Translations under genes and position numbers: made by a program | Shown: piece after piece, positions 1 to 8,348 of the stretch | Layout of the letters: the number at the start of each line of letters is the position of its first letter | How positions within the stretch are numbered: position 1 is the first letter of the stretch | The notes under the pieces: generated by a model | What the model saw: the letters and a program-made list of their open reading frames with translations, nothing else | Told to the model about the DNA's origin: nothing | The model's database searches: none | Source of the DNA: Pseudomonadota bacterium | Lineage (GTDB): Bacteria > Pseudomonadota > Alphaproteobacteria > Rhizobiales > Xanthobacteraceae | Direction of reading: 5' to 3' | NCBI GenBank assembly: GCA_018971625.1 | Contig: JAGXAJ010000043.1 | Location: 1 to 36,298 of the forward strand | DNA length: 36,298 bases

Positions 1-3
1 GGC

Positions 4-1422
4 TTGACGCGATATGTTTCGACCCGGGGGGAAGCTCAGGCTCTGGGCTTCTGCGACGTGATGCTGACCGGGCTTGCCCGCGACGGCGGTCTCTACGTGC
101 CGGAAACCTGGCCGCAGCTTTCACCGGAGACCATCGCGGGCTTTTTTGGCCGTCCCTATTGGGAAGTCGCGGTCGAGGTGATCAGGTCGTTCGTCGGTGA
201 GGAAATTTCCGACGCCGATCTTGGCCGCATGGCCAACGAAGCCTACGCTACCTTTCGCCATCCTGCGGTCGTGCCGCTCGATCAGACAGGGCCCAATCAA
301 TTCCTGCTGGAGCTGTTTCACGGCCCTACGCTGGCGTTCAAGGACGTCGCGATGCAATTGATCTCGCGGCTGATGGATCACGTGCTGGCCAAACGCGCGC
401 AGCGCACCACCATCGTGGTCGCAACCTCCGGCGACACCGGGGGCGCTGCGGTCGAGGCGTTCGCCGGCCTCGATAATGTCGATCTGATCGTGTTGTTCCC
501 GCATGGCCGGATCTCCGACGTGCAGCGGCGGATGATGACGACAACGGCCGCATCGAACGTCCACGCGCTCGCGATCGAAGGCACGTTCGACGATTGCCAG
601 GCGATCGTGAAGGCGCTGTTTAACCACCACGCTTTTCGCGACGCAGTCGCACTCTCCGGCGTCAATTCGATCAACTGGGCGCGGATCGTCGCCCAGGTGG
701 TGTATTACTTCACCTCCGCCGTCGCGCTTGGCGCGCCGACGCGCACCGTCGACTTCACCGTACCCACCGGAAATTTCGGCGACATTTTCGCGGGCTATGT
801 CGCCAAGCGCATGGGCCTGCCGGTGCGCTGGCTGCGGATCGCAGCCAATATTAACGACATCCTGCCGCGCACGCTCAAGACCGGCATTTACGAGGTACGT
901 GAGGTGCATGCCTCGGCATCGCCCTCGATGGACATCCAGGTGTCGTCGAATTTCGAGCGGCTGCTGTTCGAGGCAAGTGGCCGCGATGCGGCGAGCGTTT
1001 GCCGGCTGATGGCATCCTTGAGGCAGTCCGGGCGTTTCGTGCTGCCCGACGCGATGCTGGCGCAGATCCGCAGGGAGTTCGACGCCGGCCGCGCCGACGA
1101 AACCGAAACCAGCGCTGCGATCCGCGCTGCCTGGCGCGAGGCCGGCGATCTCGTCGATCCGCACACGGCAGTGGCGCTCGCGGTCGCCGACCGTGACACG
1201 CCGGATTCGATCATTCCAAATATCGTGCTGTCGACAGCGCATGCCGCAAAATTCCCCGATGCGGTACAGGCCGCCTGCGGGGTTCGGCCGGAATTGCCAG
1301 TCTGGCTCGAAGGCCTGATGACCAAACAGGAACACGTCAAGATCATGAAGAGCGACCAGGTTGAGGTCGAGAGGTTCGTGCGGTCGGTTAGTCGCACCGC
1401 AAAGCAGGGAGTTGCCGGATGA
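4..1422 (+). CDS. thrC: Threonine synthase
   Basis: PLP-dependent enzyme that converts O-phosphohomoserine to threonine and phosphate in the cytoplasm, the last step of threonine synthesis. The 472-residue protein is full length for the bradyrhizobial ThrC type. The N-terminal STRG motif is near residues 6-9. The Schiff-base lysine is K113 in the segment LAFKDVAMQ, and the phosphate-binding loop TSGDTGG is at 141-147. The start is TTG at base 4, chosen because conserved N-terminal residues follow at once; the upstream region and its RBS lie outside the window. The stop overlaps the ATG of the M16 peptidase (ATGA), so the two are probably co-transcribed and translationally coupled. An uncommon start codon is the only odd feature; function is not in doubt. 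Confidence 0.95.
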   Translation: MTRYVSTRGEAQALGFCDVMLTGLARDGGLYVPETWPQLSPETIAGFFGRPYWEVAVEVIRSFVGEEISDADLGRMANEAYATFRHPAVVPLDQTGPNQFLLELFHGPTLAFKDVAMQLISRLMDHVLAKRAQRTTIVVATSGDTGGAAVEAFAGLDNVDLIVLFPHGRISDVQRRMMTTTAASNVHALAIEGTFDDCQAIVKALFNHHAFRDAVALSGVNSINWARIVAQVVYYFTSAVALGAPTRTVDFTVPTGNFGDIFAGYVAKRMGLPVRWLRIAANINDILPRTLKTGIYEVREVHASASPSMDIQVSSNFERLLFEASGRDAASVCRLMASLRQSGRFVLPDAMLAQIRREFDAGRADETETSAAIRAAWREAGDLVDPHTAVALAVADRDTPDSIIPNIVLSTAHAAKFPDAVQAACGVRPELPVWLEGLMTKQEHVKIMKSDQVEVERFVRSVSRTAKQGVAG

Positions 1423-2708
1423 GCATCGACATCACCAGGCTTCCATCCGGCCTCACGGTTATTACCGATACCATGGCGCATCTGGAAACCGCGGCGCTCG
1501 GCGTCTGGGCCGGCGTCGGCGGCCGCGACGAAAAGCCCAACGAGCACGGCATCTCGCATTTGCTCGAGCACATGGCGTTCAAGGGCACTACGCGTCGTTC
1601 CTCGCGCGAGATCGTCGAGGAAATCGAGGCGGTCGGCGGCGATCTCAACGCCGGGACCTCGACCGAGACCACCGCTTACTACGCACGGGTAATGAAGGCG
1701 GACGTACCGCTGGCGCTTGACGTTCTGTCCGATATTCTCGCCAATCCCTCCTTTGTGCCGGACGAACTGGAACGTGAAAAAAACGTCATTGTGCAGGAGA
1801 TCGGCGCCGCCCAGGACACTCCGGACGATGTCGTATTCGAGCATCTCAACGAACTGTGCTATCCGGACCAGCCGATGGGGCGTTCGCTGCTGGGGACCGC
1901 CAAGACCCTGAAGGCCTTCAATCGCGATACGCTGCGCGGTTATCTTTCGACGCATTACCGCGGTCCCGACATGGTGGTGGCCGCGGCAGGCGCGGTCGAT
2001 CACAAGCGGCTGGTCGAGGAAGCCAGCCAGCGATTTTCCGGCCTTGAATCGGCGCCAGGGCCGAAGCCGCAACCTGCGATGTTCGGCAAGGGCGGTTCGC
2101 GCGTCGTGCATCGTGAACTCGAGCAGGCGCATTTGACGTTGGGGCTGGAAGGCGTGCCGCAATCGGATTTGTCGCTGTTCTCGCTTCAGGTCTTTACCAA
2201 TGTACTCGGCGGCGGGATGTCGTCGCGGCTGTTCCAGGAAGTACGTGAGAAGCGCGGTCTGTGCTACTCGATCTACACTTTCCACGCGCCCTACGCCGAC
2301 ACCGGATTCTTCGGGCTCTACACCGGCACGGATCCCGCCGACGCGCCCGAGATGATGGAAGTGGTCGTCGACGTCATCAACGAGGCGGTCGAAACCCTGA
2401 CCGAAGCCGAAGTCGCGCGCGCCAAGGCCCAGATGAAGACAGGCCTGTTGATGGCGCTGGAAAGCTGCAGCGCACGCGCCGAGCAATTGGCGCGGCACAT
2501 CCTGGCCTATGGTCGTCCGTTGACGGTGGAAGAACTGGTGGCGCGGATCGACGCCGTCAACGTGGACTCCAGCCGCAACGCTGCGCGGGGCCTGTTGTCG
2601 CGCAGCCAACCCGCGGTGGTTGCTCTTGGCAGCGGCAGGGGTCTGGACACGGCGGTGTCTTTTGCGGAAGGATTAACCAGATCGAAAGCGAAAGCTCGTC
2701 TTCACTAG
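1419..2708 (+). CDS. M16 family zinc peptidase (mitochondrial processing peptidase-like)
   Basis: Zinc metallopeptidase of the M16B group, related to the beta subunit of mitochondrial processing peptidase and to bacterial PepR/YmxG. The inverted zinc motif HLLEH is at 47-51 (H47, H51 as ligands, E50 as the catalytic base), and the third ligand is probably E127 in NVIVQEIG, at the spacing the family requires. The C-terminal half contains the usual glycine-rich segment GGGMSSRLFQEVREKRGLCYS. Length (429 residues) is normal for a single-chain member. It has no signal peptide, so it should act in the cytoplasm on peptides or presequence-like substrates. It overlaps thrC by 4 bases; this thrC-M16 pairing is, as I recall, common in Rhizobiales. 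The physiological substrate cannot be told from sequence. Confidence 0.93.
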   Translation: MSIDITRLPSGLTVITDTMAHLETAALGVWAGVGGRDEKPNEHGISHLLEHMAFKGTTRRSSREIVEEIEAVGGDLNAGTSTETTAYYARVMKADVPLALDVLSDILANPSFVPDELEREKNVIVQEIGAAQDTPDDVVFEHLNELCYPDQPMGRSLLGTAKTLKAFNRDTLRGYLSTHYRGPDMVVAAAGAVDHKRLVEEASQRFSGLESAPGPKPQPAMFGKGGSRVVHRELEQAHLTLGLEGVPQSDLSLFSLQVFTNVLGGGMSSRLFQEVREKRGLCYSIYTFHAPYADTGFFGLYTGTDPADAPEMMEVVVDVINEAVETLTEAEVARAKAQMKTGLLMALESCSARAEQLARHILAYGRPLTVEELVARIDAVNVDSSRNAARGLLSRSQPAVVALGSGRGLDTAVSFAEGLTRSKAKARLH

Positions 2709-2788
2709 GACGTTTCGCCCCGGTAGGACGTTTCGGCTAGGTCGCGGAAATCTCAGCCCTCTTTGGTTACCTTTGGGAAGTATCGCCT

Positions 2789-3376
2789 ATGGCGTTGTTT
2801 CGATTACCAGCCAGCGGATCGCCCGCACTCGTGCCACGCGGCAACGGACTGATGCTGCGCGCGCCGCAGATGTCCGATTTCCTGCAATGGGCGCATTTGC
2901 GCGAAACCAGCCGCAACTATCTGACGCCGTGGGAGCCGATCTGGCCGTCTGACGATCTGACCCGCTTGGGTTTCCGCCGCCGGTTGCGCCGCTACGTCGA
3001 GGACATCGCCGCCGACCGGTCCTATCCGTTCATGGTGTTTCGCGAGTCCGACGGGGCGATGATCGGCGGCGTGACGCTGGCCAATGTCCGCCGCGGCATC
3101 GTGCAGGCCGGCACCATCGGCTACTGGATCGGGCAGCCCTACGCCCATCGCGGCTACATGACGGCCGCGCTCCGCGTGTTGCTGCCGTCATTGTTTGGCG
3201 AACTCAATCTGCATCGCATCGAGGCCGCCTGCATCCCCTCCAATGCGCCGTCGATCCGGGTGCTGGAGAAATGCGGCTTCTCGCGAGAGGGGCTGGCGCG
3301 GCGCTATCTCTGCATCAATGGCGTCTGGCAGGATCACCTGCTGTTCGGCCTGTTGCATGAGGATTTTCGCGGTTGA
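2789..3376 (+). CDS. GNAT family N-acetyltransferase (RimJ/RimL-like)
   Basis: A 195-residue acetyltransferase of the RimJ/RimL type, which transfers acetyl from acetyl-CoA to protein N-termini, often of ribosomal proteins. The fold is recognisable from the substrate-side motif TPWEPIW near residue 46, strand pair MIGGVTLANV near 90, the acetyl-CoA loop region GQPYAHRGYMTAALR near 114-128, and the terminal signature HRIEAACIPSNAPSIRVLEKCGF, which is typical of the RimJ subfamily. The ATG at 2789 is preceded by GGGAAG at normal spacing. It follows the M16 peptidase after an 80-bp gap and may share its transcript. The family is certain; which protein it acetylates is not known. Confidence 0.88.
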   Translation: MALFRLPASGSPALVPRGNGLMLRAPQMSDFLQWAHLRETSRNYLTPWEPIWPSDDLTRLGFRRRLRRYVEDIAADRSYPFMVFRESDGAMIGGVTLANVRRGIVQAGTIGYWIGQPYAHRGYMTAALRVLLPSLFGELNLHRIEAACIPSNAPSIRVLEKCGFSREGLARRYLCINGVWQDHLLFGLLHEDFRG

Positions 3377-3503
3377 ACCAGCGATCGAAAAGCTTCCCGG
3401 ATCGGCCCGGCGGATGCGTTGTCCGATGCCTTTGGTTCGCCGCCATTGCGCTGCTATAACCCCGGCTGGAAATGATGGAATATGCGAGGCCTAGGGACGT
3501 CAT

Positions 3504-4172
3504 ATGGGGGACAGGCGTCGGATCATGACGGCATTTCGGTTGGGCGAATATCGGAAGGCGGCGACATCGGCCGCCGTTCTGCTGGCGATCGGTTACAGCA
3601 TGTCTACCGCCGGCTCATCGGCGCAATCGCTCACCGACCGCTTCAAGAGCCTGTTTGGCGGGGGCAGCAAGCAGGAGGACATACCTCTGGTGGATCCGCA
3701 GGGGCCCGAGCCCGAGTTGAACTGCCCGCCCGTCAGCATTCGCGCCGGAGCCTCCACCTACCTGGTGGCGATGCCGGGCAAGCCGGCGATTGGCAATGAC
3801 GTGCGCTTTGAGGCGACGATCACAAGGATGGCGCGGGAATGTGTCCGCAATGGCAGCGACATCACCGCGCGGATCGGTATTCAGGGTCGGGTGATCGCGG
3901 GCCCGGCCGGCGCGCCGGATACCATCGAGGTGCCGCTACGGGTTGCCGTGGTGCAGGGTGGCGTCAGCGAGAAGACGATCGCTACCAAAGCCTACCGGAC
4001 CACAGTGGCCATGACGGAAGACGGATCGGTGCCGTTCACTTTGATCGCCGATGACATCCTGTATCCCGCGCCGGCGGCAGCGGTCAGCGATTCCTACATT
4101 TTCTATATCGGTTTCGATCCGCAGGCGCTGACGCCCGAACCGAAGGCCAAAGCGGCGAGGAAGAAGAGGTAG
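3504..4172 (+). CDS. Exported protein of unknown function
   Basis: I do not recognise a named domain. The 222-residue product has a basic N-terminus, a hydrophobic stretch (about residues 18-34, AATSAAVLLAIGYSMSTAG) and an SSAQS cleavage-like site, so it is probably Sec-exported to the periplasm. The mature part starts SLTDRFKSLFGGG and then carries a conserved-looking beta-rich domain with a single cysteine in ELNCPPVSIR, and a lysine/arginine tail (KAKAARKKR). The ATG at 3504 has AGGGA at 7-nt spacing; an alternative ATG at 3525 gives a shorter, more typical signal peptide. The gene runs into a hairpin shared with the converging atp operon. A cell-envelope role is inference from export only. 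Confidence 0.72.
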   Translation: MGDRRRIMTAFRLGEYRKAATSAAVLLAIGYSMSTAGSSAQSLTDRFKSLFGGGSKQEDIPLVDPQGPEPELNCPPVSIRAGASTYLVAMPGKPAIGNDVRFEATITRMARECVRNGSDITARIGIQGRVIAGPAGAPDTIEVPLRVAVVQGGVSEKTIATKAYRTTVAMTEDGSVPFTLIADDILYPAPAAAVSDSYIFYIGFDPQALTPEPKAKAARKKR

Positions 4173-4183
4173 ATGCATCGACG

Positions 4184-4208
4184 CCGGCGCGAAGCGCCGG
4201 TTTTGGTT
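4184..4208. terminator. Bidirectional intrinsic terminator between convergent genes
   Basis: Perfect 7-bp stem CCGGCGC/GCGCCGG with loop GAA (4184-4200), followed on the plus strand by TTTTGGTTT. It sits in the 52-bp gap between the exported-protein gene and the end of the atp operon. The T-run favours termination of the plus-strand transcript; on the minus strand it can act only as a stem without a clear T-tract. Confidence 0.6.
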
Positions 4209-4224
4209 TCCGGACAGGTGTCGT

Positions 4225-4710
4225 TCAGTTCAGCTTGGCGCGAACTTCGGCGATGCCTTTGGACAACAAATCATCGGCGACCTGGCCCTTGACCGATCGC
4301 GACAGGATCGTGGAGGCTGCGGCGACTGCGGCAGTGGCCGCCGCCGAGCGGACGTCGGCGATCGCCTGGGCTTCGGCCAGCGCGATCTTGCCCTCTGCGG
4401 TCTTGGTCCGCCGCGCCACGAAATCTTCCATCTTGGCTTTGGCTTCGGCAGCGATGCGTTCGGCCTCGGCCTTTGCCGAGGTAATGATATCCTGCGCCTC
4501 GCGCTCGGCGCTGGCGTGGCGGGCCTCGTACTCCGCGAGCAGTTTGGCGGCCTCGTCCTTCAGCCGGCGCGCGTCGTCGAGTTCGCTCTTGATACGGTCG
4601 CGGCGGTGATCGAGCGCAGTCAGCACCGTGCGATGGGCGCCGATATAGATGAACACACCCATCAGGATGGCGAAGCCAATGGCGACCCAGAATTCCGGTT
4701 CGGCGAACAT
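4225..4710 (-). CDS. atpF: F0 ATP synthase subunit b
   Basis: Peripheral-stalk subunit of F-type ATP synthase. The 161-residue protein has one N-terminal membrane helix (about residues 6-25, [19 protein letters not shown]). A long charged helix rich in E, A, K and R follows, which pairs with b' to hold the F1 head still against the rotating c-ring. The spacing to the upstream b' gene is 6 bp, so translation is likely coupled. It is the last gene of the minus-strand F0 operon (I-B-E-b'-b), with the F1 genes not in the window, as is usual in Rhizobiales. Assignment to b rather than b' rests on gene order and on the absence of the polar N-terminal extension found in its neighbour. Confidence 0.95.
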   Translation of the reverse strand: MFAEPEFWVAIGFAILMGVFIYIGAHRTVLTALDHRRDRIKSELDDARRLKDEAAKLLAEYEARHASAEREAQDIITSAKAEAERIAAEAKAKMEDFVARRTKTAEGKIALAEAQAIADVRSAAATAAVAAASTILSRSVKGQVADDLLSKGIAEVRAKLN

Positions 4711-4716
4711 GGTCGA

Positions 4717-5265
4717 TTATCCCTTCAACGAGGCGTCGACGGCGCTGTTGACCGACTTGGCATCGGGCTGCACACCGGCAAGTCGCTGCACGATCGCAGC
4801 GGCCGCATCTGCCGCGATGCCGCGCACATTGCTCATGGCCGTCGCGCGCGTCGAGGCGATGGTCTTTTCAGCCTCGGCCAGTTTAACCGACAGCTTTTCT
4901 TCCAGCGCCTTGCGCTCGGCGTCGGAGGCCGCGTTGAGTTTTTCGCGGGTCTCGGTGCCGATCGCCTGCGCCCGGGAACGGGCCGAGGCCAATTCGTTCT
5001 CGTAGGATTTCAACGCGGCGTCGGACTGATCCTTTAGCTTTTGCGCGGCGGCCAGATCGCCGTCGATCACATCCTGCCGTGCGTCGATCACGCCGCCGAC
5101 CCGCGGCAGCGCGATACGCGAAACGATCAGATACAACGCGACGAACGCGATCAGCAGCGACACCAGTTGCGAGGCAAAGGTGTCTTTCTGGAACGGCGGA
5201 AATTCGTGCTTTTGGGCAGGAACTTCGGTGTGGGCCGTCGTGCCGTCGCCATGACTGTCAGCCAC
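4717..5265 (-). CDS. atpX: F0 ATP synthase subunit b'
   Basis: Second, divergent b-type stalk subunit found in photosynthetic bacteria, many alphaproteobacteria and chloroplasts. It forms a heterodimer with subunit b. The 182-residue protein starts with a polar extension (about 30 residues with [10 protein letters not shown]) and then a membrane helix (about 33-53, [21 protein letters not shown]). The motif [16 protein letters not shown], typical of b', follows, then a long alanine/lysine-rich coiled coil. It lies between atpE and atpF, separated from atpE by 53 bp that hold a strong hairpin. The symbol atpX is that used in Rhodospirillum; databases also use atpF2 or atpG for this gene. Confidence 0.94.
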   Translation of the reverse strand: MADSHGDGTTAHTEVPAQKHEFPPFQKDTFASQLVSLLIAFVALYLIVSRIALPRVGGVIDARQDVIDGDLAAAQKLKDQSDAALKSYENELASARSRAQAIGTETREKLNAASDAERKALEEKLSVKLAEAEKTIASTRATAMSNVRGIAADAAAAIVQRLAGVQPDAKSVNSAVDASLKG

Positions 5266-5289
5266 CGGCTTCTCCTGTTCGGCTTGAAC

Positions 5290-5308
5290 CGCCTATCCGG
5301 GATAGGCG
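5290..5308 (-). promoter_or_regulatory. Intercistronic hairpin between atpE and the b' gene
   Basis: CGCCTATCC and GGATAGGCG form an almost perfect 19-bp inverted repeat centred on one G. No T-run follows on the coding (minus) strand, so it is not a classical terminator. Its place just after the c-subunit gene fits a role in mRNA stability or partial transcript ends, giving more AtpE than b and b'; that role is inference. Confidence 0.55.
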
Positions 5309-5318
5309 CTGGGCGAAA

Positions 5319-5546
5319 TCAGAGTGCAAACAGCAGCAACAGCGCGATCAGCAGCGAGAAGATGCCGAGCGCTTCGGTCACGGCGAAGCCGAAAATCAGG
5401 TTGCCGAACTGGCCCTGGGCTGCCGAAGGATTGCGCACCGCGGCGGCAAGATAGTTGCCGAAGATGATGCCTACGCCTGCGCCGGCGCCACCCATGCCAA
5501 TGCAGGCAATCCCGGCGCCAATGTACTTCGCGGCAATCGGATCCAT
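5319..5546 (-). CDS. atpE: F0 ATP synthase subunit c
   Basis: Proton-carrying proteolipid of the c-ring in the inner membrane. The 75-residue protein is two membrane helices joined by the polar loop RNPSAAQGQ (about 38-46). Helix 1 carries the glycine-rich packing motif [10 protein letters not shown] (17-26). Helix 2 carries the essential carboxylate E58 in [11 protein letters not shown]. The glutamate, rather than aspartate, and the short length are normal for Rhizobiales. The ATG at 5546 is preceded on the coding strand by AGAAGGAGTT, a near-ideal RBS, stronger than those of its neighbours, in line with the higher dose of c needed per enzyme. Confidence 0.97.
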   Translation of the reverse strand: MDPIAAKYIGAGIACIGMGGAGAGVGIIFGNYLAAAVRNPSAAQGQFGNLIFGFAVTEALGIFSLLIALLLLFAL

Positions 5547-5585
5547 GGAACGAACTCCTTCTCGATGTTTGGTGTTGTGGGCCGG

Positions 5586-6329
5586 TCAGTGGCCCGGATG
5601 GATAGCATCGTTGAGATAGATGCAGGTGAGGATGGTGAACACGTAGGCCTGCAGGAAGGCGACCAGAATTTCGAGTGCGCTCAGCGCGATCACCATGCCG
5701 AGCGGCAGCACGGCGCCGAAATAACCGGCAATGCCGAGACCCGCCAGCATGGGAATAAAACTTGCGAACACCGCCAACGCGATGTGGCCCGCGAGCATGT
5801 TCGCGAACAAACGCACCGAGTGCGAGATCGGCCGCAGGAAGAAGGAGAACACCTCGATGAACACGACCAGCGGCAGGATTGCGACCGGAATGCCTGAGGG
5901 TACGAACAATTTGAGGAATTTCAGGCCGTTTTTGTAGAAACCGTAGATCAGCACCGTCACAAACACGAGGACGGCGAGCGCCGCGGTGACGATGAGGTGG
6001 CTGGCGACCGTGAAATTGTACGGAATGACCCCAACCATGTTCGATACGGTGACGAACATGAACACCGAGAACACCAACGGGAAGAATTTCATTCCTTCCT
6101 TGCCGGCCGTAGAGCGGATGGTATTGGCGACGAATTCGTAACTGATCTCAGCCACCGATTGCAGACGGCCCGGGACGAGCTTGCGTCCGGCTCCGATCAT
6201 CAGCAGCGAGATCAACGCTACCGAGCCGAACATGTAGGCCGAGGAATTGGTGAAGGCGATCTCCTGATTGCCGATATGGCCAATCGTGAAGAGCTTGTGA
6301 ATTTCGAATTGTTCGATCGGATTGATCAT
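5586..6329 (-). CDS. atpB: F0 ATP synthase subunit a
   Basis: Stator subunit with the two proton half-channels facing the c-ring. From the chosen start the protein is 247 residues with five or more membrane helices. The essential arginine is R173 in the signature [15 protein letters not shown], and E220 in [14 protein letters not shown] lies in the last helix. The C-terminus NDAIHPGH is characteristic of alphaproteobacterial AtpB. I chose the ATG at 6329 (MINPIEQF) over the longer reading frame from 6374, because it matches the family N-terminus and has AAGAGA upstream at usual distance; the 15 extra residues are unlike AtpB. Confidence 0.95.
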   Translation of the reverse strand: MINPIEQFEIHKLFTIGHIGNQEIAFTNSSAYMFGSVALISLLMIGAGRKLVPGRLQSVAEISYEFVANTIRSTAGKEGMKFFPLVFSVFMFVTVSNMVGVIPYNFTVASHLIVTAALAVLVFVTVLIYGFYKNGLKFLKLFVPSGIPVAILPLVVFIEVFSFFLRPISHSVRLFANMLAGHIALAVFASFIPMLAGLGIAGYFGAVLPLGMVIALSALEILVAFLQAYVFTILTCIYLNDAIHPGH

Positions 6330-6389
6330 CCGCGCCGTATCTCTTGTTCGGCCGGCCACGCCGGCGTCCTGCAATCAATTGGTCCGGCC

Positions 6390-6767
6390 TTAACGGCCGG
6401 TTCGGTCCGAAGCAGCGCCCGCCGATCGGATCACGTTGACCACGCCGGCGGTGAAGCCGAGCAGGACAAACACGATGAGTCCCCAAGGCGAAATCGACAG
6501 CAAATGGTCGATACCCCAGCCGATCAACCCTCCGACGACCACGCCGGCGATCAACTCCGAGGAAAGCCGGAAACCGAACGCCATCGCCGATGCTCTGGCT
6601 GCGCCGTTTCCGCTTCCAGATCCGAGTTGGTCAGTCTCGACTTTGCGGCTGCCCCGAATTTCGGACAACCGTTGATCCAGACTTCCGAGCCTTGCGGAAA
6701 GCGCAGCTTCGTCGGAGGACGATTTATCGCTATTTCCGCTTCCGCTTCCGTTCGTGCCTTCAGCCAT
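6390..6767 (-). CDS. atpI: AtpI, ATP synthase assembly factor
   Basis: Small membrane protein of the alphaproteobacterial AtpI type, thought to help assemble the c-ring or import Mg2+. The 125-residue product (start at MAEGTNGS) has a low-complexity, polar, Ser/Gly-rich N-terminal half. Two membrane helices near the C-terminus follow: GFRLSSELIAGVVVGGLIGWGID and SPWGLIVFVLLGFTAGVVNVI. The second carries the conserved PWG and GF.AGV.NV features. A longer frame opens at 6824, but its first 19 residues look non-coding. It is the first gene of the F0 operon; the promoter should be in 6768-7000, a region that also contains the arsR control region on the other strand. Confidence 0.88.
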   Translation of the reverse strand: MAEGTNGSGSGNSDKSSSDEAALSARLGSLDQRLSEIRGSRKVETDQLGSGSGNGAARASAMAFGFRLSSELIAGVVVGGLIGWGIDHLLSISPWGLIVFVLLGFTAGVVNVIRSAGAASDRTGR

Positions 6768-6997
6768 GCTGTCGAGACCCGAAACGATGCCGCGTGGATG
6801 GAAATGACGCCCCGTCACCCTCAAAAGCCGCGCGGACCATACTTATCGAGCCAAACCAAGTCAAGATTGCGTCGTAACCGGTTAGTGCATTGATTATTCT
6901 GATTTATTTCCTCCTCCTCGAGCGGCCTGTGGAACGGTCGCCGCACTGCAGCAGCCTTGCGCCGGATCGCCAAAACCGGGCCTTGCGATTTCCGGGC

Positions 6998-7026
6998 TTG
7001 ACCGATCAATAACCATAAGGTTATGG
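6998..7026 (+). promoter_or_regulatory. Promoter of the arsR operon with overlapping inverted-repeat operator
   Basis: A -35-like TTGACC (6998-7003) is followed after 17 bp by a -10-like TTATGG (7021-7026). The 16-bp inverted repeat ATAACC-ATAA-GGTTAT (7009-7024) fills the spacer and enters the -10. It is a fitting site for autorepression by the ArsR protein encoded from 7034. Transcription would start about at the ATG, so the mRNA may be leaderless. Confidence 0.55.
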
Positions 7027-7033
7027 ATTGGTC

Positions 7034-7357
7034 ATGGAAGTCACTACCGACGCCATATTCAAAGCCCTCGGCGATCCGACACGCCGCGCGATCTTCCAAC
7101 GACTAAGCCGCGAAGGCGAGCAGACCGTTCATGCATTGACCGATTTTGCCGGCGTCTCGCAACCGGCGGTATCGAAACATCTGAGCGCTCTGAAGCTGGC
7201 CGGCCTGGTGCGCGATCGCCGCCGGGGCCGAGAAACTCACTACAGCGCCGAGCCGAAAGGACTCGCCCCCTTGGTCGATTGGATGGCTCTCTACGGCGCG
7301 TTCTGGCGCGACCGGTTCGATCGGCTCGAAGACCTGCTCAAAAGGATGGACCAATGA
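7034..7357 (+). CDS. ArsR family transcriptional regulator
   Basis: Winged-helix repressor of 107 residues. The DNA-binding signature is clear: FKALGDPTRRAIFQRLSREG, then the recognition helix AGVSQPAVSKHLSALKLAGLV and the wing RDRRRGRETHYSAEP. No cysteine pair or histidine cluster for metal binding is visible, so it belongs to the metal-independent group that is paired with SRPBCC genes, as here. I start it at ATG 7034; a TTG at 7028 would add two residues. There is no Shine-Dalgarno, which fits the leaderless promoter geometry. Its TGA overlaps the next ATG, so the downstream SRPBCC protein is co-expressed, and it probably represses its own operon through the 7009-7024 repeat. Confidence 0.9.
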   Translation: MEVTTDAIFKALGDPTRRAIFQRLSREGEQTVHALTDFAGVSQPAVSKHLSALKLAGLVRDRRRGRETHYSAEPKGLAPLVDWMALYGAFWRDRFDRLEDLLKRMDQ

Positions 7358-7779
7358 CTGCTGCCGCTACCCGCTCCGTCGAAATCGAAAGGGAATTGTC
7401 GCACCCGCCGGAAAAAATCTGGCGAGCCCTCACGCAAGGTCCGCTGATCAAGGAGTGGCTGATGGACAACGACTTCCAGCCCGTCGTTGGACACCGATTT
7501 AATTTCCGCTCCACACCGATGCCCCAGTGGAACGGCGTCATCGATTGCGAAGTGCTGGTTGTCGAGCCCAACAGCAAGCTCTCCTATAGCTGGGGCGCTT
7601 TGGGGCTGGAGACGGTCGTCGCCTGGACGCTGACGTCGACGAGCAGCGGAACGCTGCTGCGCATGGAGCAATCCGGCTTCGGTCCCGATCAAGACGCCAA
7701 TTATCGAGGTGCGACCTACGGCTGGCAGAAGTTCGTCGGCAATCTGGAGCGCGTAGTCGCCGGGCTTGCGTCGGCGTGA
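7354..7779 (+). CDS. SRPBCC (AHSA1/CalC-like) ligand-binding protein
   Basis: 141-residue START/Bet v1-like protein of the Aha1-homology subgroup. Typical features are the opening VEIERELSHPPEKIWRALTQ, the segment KEWLMDNDFQPVVGHRFNFR, the strand LEVVEPN-type region VLVVEPNSKLSYSW, and the C-terminal helix GWQKFVGNLERVV. Members have a hydrophobic cavity; the ligand is unknown for most ArsR-linked ones. ATG 7354 is inside the arsR stop (ATGA), and the TGA overlaps the GTG start of the cytochrome b561 gene, giving a three-gene overlapping set. The pairing with ArsR is a widespread arrangement; a role in sensing a small hydrophobic molecule is inference. Confidence 0.9.
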   Translation: MTAAATRSVEIERELSHPPEKIWRALTQGPLIKEWLMDNDFQPVVGHRFNFRSTPMPQWNGVIDCEVLVVEPNSKLSYSWGALGLETVVAWTLTSTSSGTLLRMEQSGFGPDQDANYRGATYGWQKFVGNLERVVAGLASA

Positions 7780-8336
7780 CGTTGGTCACCCGATTTCATC
7801 CACTCCTGGTGACGCTGCACTGGCTGCTCGCCATTCTGCTCGTCATCATGCTCGGCGCGGGCTTTTTCCTGCTGGCGTCGATGCCGAACTCCGATCCGCA
7901 CAAGGTCGGCGTTCTGCTCGTCCATATGTCGCTCGGCATGGTGATTTTCATCTTGACGGCGATCCGGCTGATGGTTCGGCTGCGGGCGGCGCGACCGGCG
8001 GACGCGACGACAGGCCCACTGCCAGAGCGTACCGCGCAGGCGGTCCATTATGGCTTTTATGCCGTGGTGTTCCTGATGGTCGCAACCGGCTACGCCACCG
8101 CGATTTTGGCCGGTCTCAACCGAATCGTGTTCCAGGGCTCGGGCGAGCCGCTGCCGCCTGACTTTTCGTCCTATCCAGGCTTTGTCGCGCACGGCTATCT
8201 CGCGCTGCTGCTTGCCGGATTGATCGCTCTGCACGTAGCTGCCGTGCTTTATCATCAGTTGATCGCAAAAGATCCGCTGTTGCGGCGGATGTGGTACGGA
8301 CGGCGCCTCGCGAAAGCCGCGGCGCGGGCGGACTAA
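7776..8336 (+). CDS. Cytochrome b561 family protein
   Basis: Inner-membrane di-heme b-type cytochrome, likely passing electrons from quinol to a periplasmic acceptor (or oxidising superoxide, as E. coli CybB does). The 186-residue protein has four membrane helices. Candidate axial histidines sit in LVTLHWLLAILL (helix 1), LLVHMSLGMVIF (helix 2), QAVHYGFYAVVFLMVATGY (helix 3) and AHGYLALLLAGLIALHVAAVLYHQ (helix 4). The GTG start overlaps the SRPBCC stop (GTGA). As the third gene of the ArsR operon it should respond to the same signal. The physiological partner is unknown. Confidence 0.88.
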   Translation: MTLVTRFHPLLVTLHWLLAILLVIMLGAGFFLLASMPNSDPHKVGVLLVHMSLGMVIFILTAIRLMVRLRAARPADATTGPLPERTAQAVHYGFYAVVFLMVATGYATAILAGLNRIVFQGSGEPLPPDFSSYPGFVAHGYLALLLAGLIALHVAAVLYHQLIAKDPLLRRMWYGRRLAKAAARAD

Positions 8337-8348
8337 CCAGCCTATCAA

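Noticed and set aside
888..2609. Long minus-strand open frame (573 codons) opposite thrC and the M16 peptidase
   Set aside because: Arginine/histidine/glutamine-rich mirror translation of GC-rich genes; no family motif, and both plus-strand genes are certain.
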